Below are positions 43,543 to 50,653 of a stretch of 64,000 nucleotides of DNA, in pieces (within the stretch, counting starts at the first letter, position 1; every line of letters begins with the position of its first letter). Where the stretch lies: NCBI GenBank assembly GCA_964655355.1, contig CAZZMD010000013.1, positions 1 through 64,000 on the forward strand, read 5' to 3'. Under the pieces are notes generated by a model. That model worked only from the letters and a program-made list of their open reading frames with translations, searched no databases and was not told the origin of the DNA. Both the position numbers and the translations under genes were made by a program. The stretch is from CALGDE01 sp964655355. GTDB taxonomy: Bacteria > Cyanobacteriota > Cyanobacteriia > CACIAM-69d.

Positions 43543-44328
43543 TCAGTTGGGGGTGGTGCTTAGCCAATCTAGGATTTGCTGAAGGTGGTGGGTTTGCTGG
43601 GGATAGGGCAGGGCGGGGCGTTGGATGATGAGCAGTCGCGTATTCAGGGCGATCGCTGCTTCGATTTTTTGGGGGAGCCCCCCGGCGTGACCGGATGCTT
43701 TTGTGAGGACGGTATCGATCCCTAGGGTTTCCCACAGATGTTGCTCGGGGAGGGCAGTTTTTGGGGCTCGTTCCAGTAAAAGGTGATCGGCGGGGAAGCC
43801 TAGGGCGATCGCGGCGTCGCGGGAGCGGGGTAGGATGCGGGCCCACCAGTGGGCTTGGGAGAGTAGGGGGATGGCGCGATCGAGGGTCTTTAGCCCGGTG
43901 GTGAGCAGGATTTTTGGCGTGTGTTGAACTTGCAGTGCTTGGCTGAATAGGTCGTCCCAGGTGGGGACGGTGATGAGGTTGGGGTGTTGGGCGGTGAGGG
44001 GGGCGAGGTCGATCGCGGGCCGTTCGTAGCGGAGGTAGGGGAGCCCGGTGGCGATCGCTTGGTGGGAAATTGCGGTGGCAAAGGGGTGGGAGGCGTCGAG
44101 GATATGGGTGATGTGTTGATCCCGCAGCCATTGGGGCAGGCGCTCTGGGGTGAGTTTGCCGACGTGGATGGTGCCGGTGCCGGATAGATTTTGATAGAGC
44201 CGGCGGGCGGTGGGGGTGACGACGGTGGCAATCCAGGGGATGTGGCGATCGCTCAGGAGTTGGGCGACCTGACGGCTATCGCTGGTACCCCCAATTAGCC
44301 AGATTCTGAGCGGGATGTTGATCCCCAT
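43543..44328 (-). CDS. cobK: Precorrin-6A (cobalt-precorrin-6A) reductase
   Basis: CobK/CbiJ reduces precorrin-6A in corrin ring synthesis for (pseudo)cobalamin. The ATG at 44328 (MGINIPLRIWLIGGTSDS) follows AGGGGG and gives 261 residues; 44436 is an implausible longer start. Family landmarks are LIGGTSDSRQVAQLL near the N-terminus, HILDASHPFATAISHQAI around residues 75-92 and a C-terminal TKASGHAGGLPQKIEAA with VLTKxSG. It lies 22 bases downstream of cobM on the same strand, in an operon. Confidence 0.93.
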   Translation of the reverse strand: MGINIPLRIWLIGGTSDSRQVAQLLSDRHIPWIATVVTPTARRLYQNLSGTGTIHVGKLTPERLPQWLRDQHITHILDASHPFATAISHQAIATGLPYLRYERPAIDLAPLTAQHPNLITVPTWDDLFSQALQVQHTPKILLTTGLKTLDRAIPLLSQAHWWARILPRSRDAAIALGFPADHLLLERAPKTALPEQHLWETLGIDTVLTKASGHAGGLPQKIEAAIALNTRLLIIQRPALPYPQQTHHLQQILDWLSTTPN

Positions 44329-44350
44329 TGAAGGCCCCCTGCAACCCCGA

Positions 44351-45157
44351 TTAAGCCTTTTGGCGACGGCGGAAAATATGGCCGTGGCTGGCGCTATAGA
44401 GTTGCGATCGCGCCTCGGGCAGGGTGTTGAGGGCACTCAAGGCGGGACTGATCAGGTACAACACGGTGCGAGTTAATTTTGCGGTGCGGGTCATTGTTGC
44501 TAGTTCAGTTAATGTCCCTAGGTGGATTTCTTCGTCCTCCCACCCCAGCCGATAGCACATGGCGATCGGGGTCTCGGCGGGATAGTGCTCCAGCAATTGA
44601 GCCTGGGCGGCGTCGCAGTGGTGGGCACTGAGGTAGAGGCATAGGCTGGCTTGGTGTGCGGCTAGGCTGCTCAGGTTTTCTGCGTCGGGGACGGAGGTGG
44701 CGGCCCCGGTGGTGCGGGTGAGGATGATGGTTTGTACGAGGTTGGGAATGGTGAGTTCCACGTTGAGGCGGGCTGCTGCCAGTTGAAAGGCGCTGACGCC
44801 GGGGACGATTTCAAAGGGGAGTTCTTCCCGCACTAGGTGGGCGACGAGTTCGTGGGTTGCTCCATATAAGCTGGGATCCCCGTCCTGGAGCCGGACTACC
44901 GCTTGACCGGCTTTGGCGCGATCGCTCACGATGTTGCGCCACTCCTCAAGGGTGAGCGATCGCGTGTCAATAGTTTCTGCCTCGGGTTTGCATGCCGCCA
45001 ATAGGCTTTCTGGGACTAGAGATCCCGCAAATACGACCACATCGGCCTGGGTCAACAGTCGCTGTCCTCGCACCGTCATTAAGTCAGGTTGACCGGGGCC
45101 GGCACCCACAATGGCAACGGGGATCAGGGCTGGGGAAACCGGGGAATCGGGGGACAT
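44351..45157 (-). CDS. cobM: Precorrin-4 C11-methyltransferase
   Basis: CobM/CbiF transfers a methyl group from S-adenosylmethionine to C11 of precorrin-4 in corrin synthesis. The 268-residue protein shows the tetrapyrrole-methylase motifs: AIVGAGPGQPDLMTVRG, VVFAGSLVPES, VVRLQDGDPSLYGA and IVPGVSAFQLAAARL. cobK follows 22 bases later. No cobalamin riboswitch was recognised in the 112-base upstream spacer. Confidence 0.95.
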   Translation of the reverse strand: MSPDSPVSPALIPVAIVGAGPGQPDLMTVRGQRLLTQADVVVFAGSLVPESLLAACKPEAETIDTRSLTLEEWRNIVSDRAKAGQAVVRLQDGDPSLYGATHELVAHLVREELPFEIVPGVSAFQLAAARLNVELTIPNLVQTIILTRTTGAATSVPDAENLSSLAAHQASLCLYLSAHHCDAAQAQLLEHYPAETPIAMCYRLGWEDEEIHLGTLTELATMTRTAKLTRTVLYLISPALSALNTLPEARSQLYSASHGHIFRRRQKA

Positions 45158-45269
45158 ATTAGGCGTCGCTGGGGTAACGGCCCCTTATCCTAACCCCGCT
45201 CCCCTTGGGGATCGTTTAGCGCTATTTAATTTGAAGAATCTTCTGCGACGAAAGTTTTGCGACGAGAAT

Positions 45270-46688
45270 CTAAATTTGCATTTGCTGGGCTCTGGGTCGC
45301 CATAGGGTAATCAATTGCCCTGCCCCCAGAGCCACGGCTCCAAATCCTAATCCCAGCGCTAATACCGTTAATTCGGCGCTCCCGGCTAGGGCGATCGCGG
45401 GTTCCCATTGGGTTAGGACTAATGTGCCAATGGAGGCGATCGCTGCCATCCCGGCGCTGAGTTGTACCGCTAGGGGGGATAGCTGGATTAGACCACAGCG
45501 ACCCAAGAGGTACGCCATAAATGGCCACCAGACGACTGCGCCGTAAGCCGCGTAAAACAACACCATCGAGCCGATGATGGATCCCCCTTTGAGGGCGAGC
45601 ATCATCGCTAGGCTGGCATTGACCCCCCGGATGAGCCCGCCGCGCCATCGCTGCGTTCCTCCTTGGGCGGAGGGGGGGAGGGGGAGCGAGTTCATCACAA
45701 GCTGGGTCTGAATGCGTAACACCGTGCTCCCGGCCCCCAAGGCGGGGACGAGTAAGGTGCCCACTAGTACGATGCCGAGGGGCTGATGTAATCCACCGCC
45801 GAGCCAGCCCAGGACGTAGGGAATGATTTCCCGAGGGGCGATCGCGTCCGGCAAAATGCCCGATTCCTGGGCGGTTGCCACGGCGACCGACGGCACTGCC
45901 GCTAGCAACAGCACTGCGATTGTTGCCAAGACACAGCCCCAGGACACTACCCGAGGCGATCGCCCTTGGACCACAAATTGTTGAAATTTCATATCGATGG
46001 GCACGGTCATCGTCGCCGTTAGGAAGACCCCTAAGGTTTCCCCCCAGGACACGGAGGTGCCCAAGGCTTCGACAAAGGTTGTCGGGGCCTGGACGTAGTG
46101 AGGGAGCCCCCCCAGTCGCAGGAGCGCCGTCCCTAATGCCAATAGGCTGACTAATAATAATCCCCGCAGGACCCAGCTCAGGCGCTGGAGCGGTAGCACC
46201 GACAGTACCCCCAGGGCGATCGCCAGCCCCACCGTTGCCCCCAGTCGAGGTAAGCCTAAAACCGATAAAATCGCTGCCCCGGCGGCGACTTGGGCGCCCA
46301 TCACCCCCGTAAAGGCGAGCCAGGACATCACCGACGAGAGCTGCTGCACAAATCGCCCATAGCGATCACCTAACAGGGTCCACAGCAACGCTACATCCTG
46401 CCAATACAGTCGGGCGATCGGCAATAACACGAGGGTGCCAGCGGCTAGGGCGATCGGGTATAGGCTGCCCGCTGTGCCCCATTCCACGCTGCTTTCCGCT
46501 GTCCCCATTAAAAAGCCCATGCCGTAATGGCCCGATACAATCAGCCCGGCAATGGAGAAAATGCCCAGTTGGCGAGGGCTGTGGGTGGATGTGCCCTCGG
46601 TTGCGTGCGGACCCTCGGCACCGTGAGGACCATCCTGAAGGACCGTCGCGATCGGGGGCTGCAATGGGGGAGAAGCGGAGTCAACCAT
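45270..46688 (-). CDS. Multi-pass transporter, sodium:solute symporter-like
   Basis: This 472-residue protein has about 12 membrane helices and a polar N-terminal tail of about 40 residues. The first helices (SIAGLIVSGHYGMGFLMGT, then WGTAGSLYPIALAAGTL) and the segment WTLLGDRYGRFVQQL resemble sodium:solute symporters of the LeuT fold. I could not identify the substrate. It sits between cobM and argF on the same strand, 112 bases upstream of cobM and without obvious coupling to it. The upstream spacer contains the palindrome GTAATATTAC, which is not an NtcA site because the spacing is 4 and not 8. Confidence 0.75.
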   Translation of the reverse strand: MVDSASPPLQPPIATVLQDGPHGAEGPHATEGTSTHSPRQLGIFSIAGLIVSGHYGMGFLMGTAESSVEWGTAGSLYPIALAAGTLVLLPIARLYWQDVALLWTLLGDRYGRFVQQLSSVMSWLAFTGVMGAQVAAGAAILSVLGLPRLGATVGLAIALGVLSVLPLQRLSWVLRGLLLVSLLALGTALLRLGGLPHYVQAPTTFVEALGTSVSWGETLGVFLTATMTVPIDMKFQQFVVQGRSPRVVSWGCVLATIAVLLLAAVPSVAVATAQESGILPDAIAPREIIPYVLGWLGGGLHQPLGIVLVGTLLVPALGAGSTVLRIQTQLVMNSLPLPPSAQGGTQRWRGGLIRGVNASLAMMLALKGGSIIGSMVLFYAAYGAVVWWPFMAYLLGRCGLIQLSPLAVQLSAGMAAIASIGTLVLTQWEPAIALAGSAELTVLALGLGFGAVALGAGQLITLWRPRAQQMQI

Positions 46689-46922
46689 CGCTAATTGCTT
46701 GGGGGGAGGCAGAGAGGGGGCCGTTACTGGAACTGGGAGCAGCTCAGACTAAATCAAAGCTTTGCGTTTCCGGTAAAAAGTATCTTAGACAGCTCGAATG
46801 AGCCCCATCTGTCACCATTGAAACAATTGGTTGAGTAATATTACAAACTTTATTGAGTTTTGTTGAGTTGCTTAAGGATTGTCGCGATGGATCGGCGATC
46901 GCCGGGGCTTTCTCGGTTTCCT

Positions 46923-47855
46923 CTACGTTGCTCCTAGGATGCTGACCAGCAGTGCCTTTTGCCCGTGGAGACGATTTTCCGCCTGATCCCAAATGCGGGA
47001 CTGGGGGCCTTCCATGGCTCCGTCGGTGATTTCTTCCCCTCGGTGGGCGGGGAGGCAGTGGAGCACGATCGCGTCGGGATCGGCTTTTTTCAGCAGTGCT
47101 TCACTGAGTTGATAGGGCTGGAAGATGGGGATCCGCTGATCCGCTAGATCCTCTTGCCCCATGCTGGCCCAAACGTCGGTGTAGAGGGCATGGGCGCCGG
47201 CTACCGCTGCCGCTGGGTCATGGGTTACGGTCACTTCGGTGCGATCGCCGGCCAGGGCCTTCGCTTTGTCCAGCACCATGGCGTCAGGCTCATATCCCTC
47301 TGGCACTGCTACCCGCACATTGATCCCGGCTAGGGCGCAGCCCAACATCAACGAGTGGGCGACGTTATTGCCATCCCCGAGATAGGTTAGGGTCAAATCA
47401 TCGCGATCGCCGAAATTTTCCCGCACGGTCAATACATCGGCGATCGCCTGGCAGGGGTGGAATAGGTCGCTGAGGGCATTAATCACCGGAATGCCGGACC
47501 GATCCCGAAAGGTTTCTAGGTTGCCTTGCTCGAAGGTGCGAATGGCCATTACGTCCACATAGCGCCCTAGCACCCGCGCCGTGTCCTGCAACGGTTCCCC
47601 TCGGCTGACCTGGGTGACGTTGGGGTTGAGGTCGATGACCTGCCCCCCGAGCTGGTACATCGCCACCGTAAAACTGACTCGGGTGCGTGTTGATGCCTTC
47701 TGGAACATCAGCCCCAAAACCTTGTCGCAGCGGGGTTTTAGGGATCCCGATTTCAACTGACTCGCCAGCTCCAGCAGGGCTGCAAATTCCTCAGCGGAGA
47801 GGTCCAACAAACTTAGGACGCTCCGTCCCTTCAGTGCCGACAACAGACCATCCAT
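46923..47855 (-). CDS. argF: Ornithine carbamoyltransferase
   Basis: ArgF makes citrulline from ornithine and carbamoyl phosphate in arginine synthesis. The 310-residue protein has the carbamoyl-phosphate motif KASTRTRVSF (about 54-63), HPCQAIADVL around residue 134, and the ornithine motif HCLPAHRGEEI near the C-terminus, with the catalytic Cys in HCLP. Upstream, a 10-bp direct repeat at 47916-47935 may be regulatory. Confidence 0.97.
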   Translation of the reverse strand: MDGLLSALKGRSVLSLLDLSAEEFAALLELASQLKSGSLKPRCDKVLGLMFQKASTRTRVSFTVAMYQLGGQVIDLNPNVTQVSRGEPLQDTARVLGRYVDVMAIRTFEQGNLETFRDRSGIPVINALSDLFHPCQAIADVLTVRENFGDRDDLTLTYLGDGNNVAHSLMLGCALAGINVRVAVPEGYEPDAMVLDKAKALAGDRTEVTVTHDPAAAVAGAHALYTDVWASMGQEDLADQRIPIFQPYQLSEALLKKADPDAIVLHCLPAHRGEEITDGAMEGPQSRIWDQAENRLHGQKALLVSILGAT

Positions 47856-47915
47856 GGGCGACTCCCCGAGCGCTTATCGTCTACAAGCTGCTTCTAAAAG
47901 CTCGATTTTCCGTGG

Positions 47916-47935
47916 GTCGTAGCTGGTTGTAGCTG
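47916..47935 (-). promoter_or_regulatory. 10-bp direct repeat upstream of argF
   Basis: GTCGTAGCTG (47916-47925) and GTTGTAGCTG (47926-47935) lie about 60-80 bases before the argF start. One mismatch separates the two. Helical-turn spacing suits a tandem-binding OmpR-family regulator, but this is only inference. Confidence 0.3.
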
Positions 47936-48021
47936 GGGCGATCCAGGGAAAGAAACATACTACACAAGCCCCTTTCCCTGGGCAAGATGGCGATCACATC
48001 GGCGATCGCTTCGGTGGTCGC

Positions 48022-48273
48022 TTATTCCGCAAAGCCGGGCTCGACCTCGGTTTGGAGTTGCTGGTAGTTCGAGGGATCGTACATGTAACGAAGGACTTCG
48101 GCTTCTAGGCGGTTGATCCAATAGGCGTCTAGGGCTTCGGTGTAGCGCAGGGCTGCTAGGTACCCGTCGATGTAGAGCCGCAAATCATCGTAGCGGCGGC
48201 CCCGATGCCATAGCTCGGCGATCGCATCGGCTAATTTCTGGAAATGTCGAATGGCTTTGGGATCTTGCAGCAT
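48022..48273 (-). CDS. Conserved small cyanobacterial protein (DUF6761-like)
   Basis: This 83-residue soluble protein is largely helical, with AIAELWHRGRRYDDLRLYID as its most distinctive segment and a YMYDPSN motif near the C-terminus. I recall it as the cyanobacteria-specific DUF6761 family; function is unknown and the match was not checked. It stands alone on the minus strand, 166 bases from argF. Confidence 0.8.
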   Translation of the reverse strand: MLQDPKAIRHFQKLADAIAELWHRGRRYDDLRLYIDGYLAALRYTEALDAYWINRLEAEVLRYMYDPSNYQQLQTEVEPGFAE

Positions 48274-48710
48274 GGTGTCTTGGTCGGCAACCTCAGGTCA
48301 TCACATCGCATTCGCGGCACTCTCGCTTTTCCGGTGGCGATCGCATCCTGGATGGGGTGCGGGATCGGCTGGGGACGCGATCGGTGGGATCTGTCCTTTC
48401 TGCCTAAGTTACCCAATTCCGGATGCTGCCTAGGGTAAATCTTTTGCAAGGGGTCAGGTCATGCCCCTGCGCAGACTCGGAAAAGCAGTGTTTTCCTATG
48501 GTAGCGAGAATACTGCGGAGAAAAAATTAAGTAAATCTTGCCCATCCCGTTGGGGAAAACCGCCCTGGGCAGTCTGGCTGCCGGTTTGGGGGCACTGTCA
48601 TACCTCCAAAAAAGGGTGCCTAGGGGGCGATATTGGCTCGATTGGCTCGGAATTGGGGGCGGGACTGAGGGCTGATTTTTAGGGAAACCTTGATAAGTCT
48701 TGGCGGGGAA
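48274..48710. other. Intergenic region with two predicted RNA hairpins
   Basis: This is part of a 661-base gap. GCAGTGTTTTC (48485-48495) can pair with GAGAATACTGC (48506-48516) in plus-strand RNA, including two G-U pairs. AAACC/GGTTT plus GGCAG/CTGCC form a second stem at 48557-48587. Short open frames overlap on both strands here, but none shows a convincing start or family. The rest is unremarkable. Confidence 0.45.
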
Positions 48711-48752
48711 GTAACTGGAGTTACAAAATCCTGACAAACAGATTGATAGCTT
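48711..48752 (+). promoter_or_regulatory. Canonical NtcA-activated promoter
   Basis: GTAACTGGAGTTAC at 48711-48724 is an exact GTA-N8-TAC NtcA site with full dyad symmetry. TAGCTT at 48747-48752 fits the TA-N3-T -10 box, with 22 bases between box and site. This is the textbook class II arrangement. The predicted transcript runs toward the response regulator starting at 48935, with a leader of about 175 bases. In the opposite orientation no suitable -10 exists. Confidence 0.8.
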
Positions 48753-48934
48753 AACCAGAAGCCTAAGGGCTTGCTTCAAACATTTCCCTTGGGGCTCTGA
48801 TCGGCTTTCTCCATTCGGCTTTCTCTATTTCTACTTTGCCCATGGTTTAACTTTCCCCGGCGACGGTCTTAAATCGCCAAGTCGATCCATTGCTACCGCC
48901 CAATGTTGCCTAATCTACCCATCCCGCCCATGCT

Positions 48935-49678
48935 GTGGAGGACGCCGTGGCCCCCATTAGAATTCAGGTTGTTGAAGGAAATCCCCATTTGCGATCGCAC
49001 CTAAGCTGGCGGCTCCAGCAGCTCAGCTATGACGTGTGTGCGTCGTCAACGTTGCCCCAGGCGCGGGATATGCTGCTGAAGCGGAATCCCAGTGTGGTGA
49101 TCCTGGATGCGGATTTGCTGGATGGGAATGCCCTGGAGTTTTGCCAGTGGATTTATCAGACTCAGTCGGCGCGGGTGTTGATGTTGTCGGCGCGCCATGA
49201 GGAGCCGGATGTGGTGCGGGGGTTAGATGCGGGGGCGGATGATTATTTGACGAAGCCGTTTGGGGAGCGGGTGTTGTTTGCGCGGCTTCAGGCGTTGGTG
49301 CGGCGCTGTCAGAATCAAATTGCGCCGGCGTATTTGGACTACGGCATTTTGCGCATTGATCTGATCCAGCGGCGGGTGTGGCTGCGGGATGAGTCGATCG
49401 AACTAACGCCCCAAGAATTTAGTTTGCTGTATGCGCTGGCTCAGTCGGGGGGGACGCCGTTGAGTCGGACGGAAATTTTAAGTCGGGCGTGGCCGGACAG
49501 TATTGATAATCCCCGGACGGTGGATACCCATATCCTGTCTCTGCGGAAGAAGATTGAGATGGAACCCCGGCAGCCCCATCGCATTCAGACGGTGCGGAAT
49601 GTGGGCTATCGGTTGAATGTGGATGCCCTCCATGGGGAGGGGGTCGAGCGATCGCTGGCTTTGACGCGCTCATCTTGA
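48935..49678 (+). CDS. nrrA: OmpR-family response regulator, NrrA-like (nitrogen-regulated)
   Basis: This 247-residue regulator opens with a receiver (IRIQVVEGNPHLRSHLSWRL) and has the phospho-acceptor in VVILDADLLDG and Lys in DDYLTKPFG. The usual Asp-Asp pair is replaced by Glu-Gly in VVEGNP. The winged-helix domain spans about 130-225 (LTPQEFSLLYALAQSGG, NPRTVDTHILSLRKKIE, VRNVGYRLN). The VEGNPHLRS start and this DNA-binding domain match my memory of NrrA/Rre37, which in cyanobacteria is activated by NtcA and controls glycogen breakdown and arginine/cyanophycin genes. The NtcA promoter at 48711 supports the assignment. The name remains an inference until compared with known NrrA. Confidence 0.75.
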   Translation: MEDAVAPIRIQVVEGNPHLRSHLSWRLQQLSYDVCASSTLPQARDMLLKRNPSVVILDADLLDGNALEFCQWIYQTQSARVLMLSARHEEPDVVRGLDAGADDYLTKPFGERVLFARLQALVRRCQNQIAPAYLDYGILRIDLIQRRVWLRDESIELTPQEFSLLYALAQSGGTPLSRTEILSRAWPDSIDNPRTVDTHILSLRKKIEMEPRQPHRIQTVRNVGYRLNVDALHGEGVERSLALTRSS

Positions 49679-49756
49679 TTCGTTCCTCCTAACCTGCGGC
49701 CAAGGGAAGCTGATAGAAATAGCTAGTAGTTTCTAGGCGTCTCTTCCGTCGCGGCC

Positions 49757-50464
49757 ATGACTCGATTTCTACTGACTAACGATGATGGTATTGATGCGCC
49801 GGGGATCCAAACCCTGGCGCGATCGCTGGATGCTTTGCCGGGGACTCACGAGCTACATTGGGCGGCTCCCAGTTGCCAATATTCCGGCTGCGGCCATCCG
49901 GCCATTGATATGAATCCGATTCGGGTGGAGTCCCGCGATCGCCAGCCTTCTACCAGTGCCCATGCGGTCTATGATTCCCCGGCGTGCTGCACTCGGCTGG
50001 GATTGCGGGCCCTGGCCCCGGCGGTGGATTGGGTGATTTCTGGGATTAATGCGGGGGGGAATATGGGGGTGGATCAATATGTGTCGGGGACGGTGGCGGG
50101 GGCGCGTCAGGCGGTGATTGACGGTAAACCGGCGATCGCGTTGTCCCATTACATTGATAGTCCTCGCCCGATCCATTGGCCGACGGTGGAGCGATGGACA
50201 ACGGCGGTGCTGGAGAAATTATTGGCGCAGCCGCTGCCAAAACATCATTTTTGGTGTGTGAATTTTCCCCATCTGGCGCCTGATAGTCCGTTGCCGGAGG
50301 TGGTATTTTGCAAGCCGTCCCAGGAGACTCAGCCGTTGGAGTTTGTGGAAACGCCGGCGGGATATGTGGCGAAGAGTGTCTATCGCGATCGCCCCTATGA
50401 GCCTGGTAGTGATGTGGATGTGTGTTTTGGGGGCAAAATCGCCGTTACCCAATTGCATATTTAG
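49757..50464 (+). CDS. surE: 5'/3'-nucleotidase SurE
   Basis: SurE is a metal-dependent nucleoside monophosphatase linked to stationary-phase survival. The 235-residue chain starts MTRFLLTNDDGIDAPGIQ, with metal ligands in NDDG. It includes a YSGCGHPAID loop, VISGINAGGNMGVD (metal Asn) and YVSGTVAGARQAVI. The stop codon falls inside the first unit of a 12-bp tandem repeat continuing to 50526. It lies 78 bases downstream of the NrrA-like gene. Confidence 0.95.
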   Translation: MTRFLLTNDDGIDAPGIQTLARSLDALPGTHELHWAAPSCQYSGCGHPAIDMNPIRVESRDRQPSTSAHAVYDSPACCTRLGLRALAPAVDWVISGINAGGNMGVDQYVSGTVAGARQAVIDGKPAIALSHYIDSPRPIHWPTVERWTTAVLEKLLAQPLPKHHFWCVNFPHLAPDSPLPEVVFCKPSQETQPLEFVETPAGYVAKSVYRDRPYEPGSDVDVCFGGKIAVTQLHI

Positions 50465-50526
50465 TCGCATATTTAGCGGCACATTGAGTCGCCTATTCAG
50501 CCGCATATTGAGTTGCATGTTGAGTG
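50455..50526 (+). repeat. Six 12-bp tandem repeats spanning the surE stop codon
   Basis: Units start at 50455, 50467, 50479, 50491, 50503 and 50515, with consensus GCATATTGAGTC. The surE TAG stop is in unit 1 and unit 2 also has TAG; units 3-6 have GAG or CAG at the same place. Read in the surE frame each unit is four codons, of the form H-I-E-x. Confidence 0.88.
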
Positions 50527-50653
50527 CCCCTTAGGTTCCTGAAACCGGGGGCTGGGGCGTGGGAATAGTAGTGGCGATCGCTAGAGAGCAACGGTTACGA
50601 TCAGAGCGCTCTACCGTCGCTTCAGCTCAATCCGTCCCTAGGAATTAGTCCCT

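Noticed and set aside
45158..45269. Possible cobalamin riboswitch upstream of cobM
   Set aside because: No B12-box-like sequence or conserved junction was found here or upstream of the symporter-like gene.
46826..46840. GTAATATTAC palindrome considered as an NtcA site
   Set aside because: The spacing between GTA and TAC is 4 bases, not 8.
48459..48779. A 106-codon minus-strand frame and an overlapping 73-codon plus-strand frame in the 661-base gap
   Set aside because: They overlap each other and the predicted hairpins and NtcA promoter. Neither has a convincing ribosome-binding site or domain.
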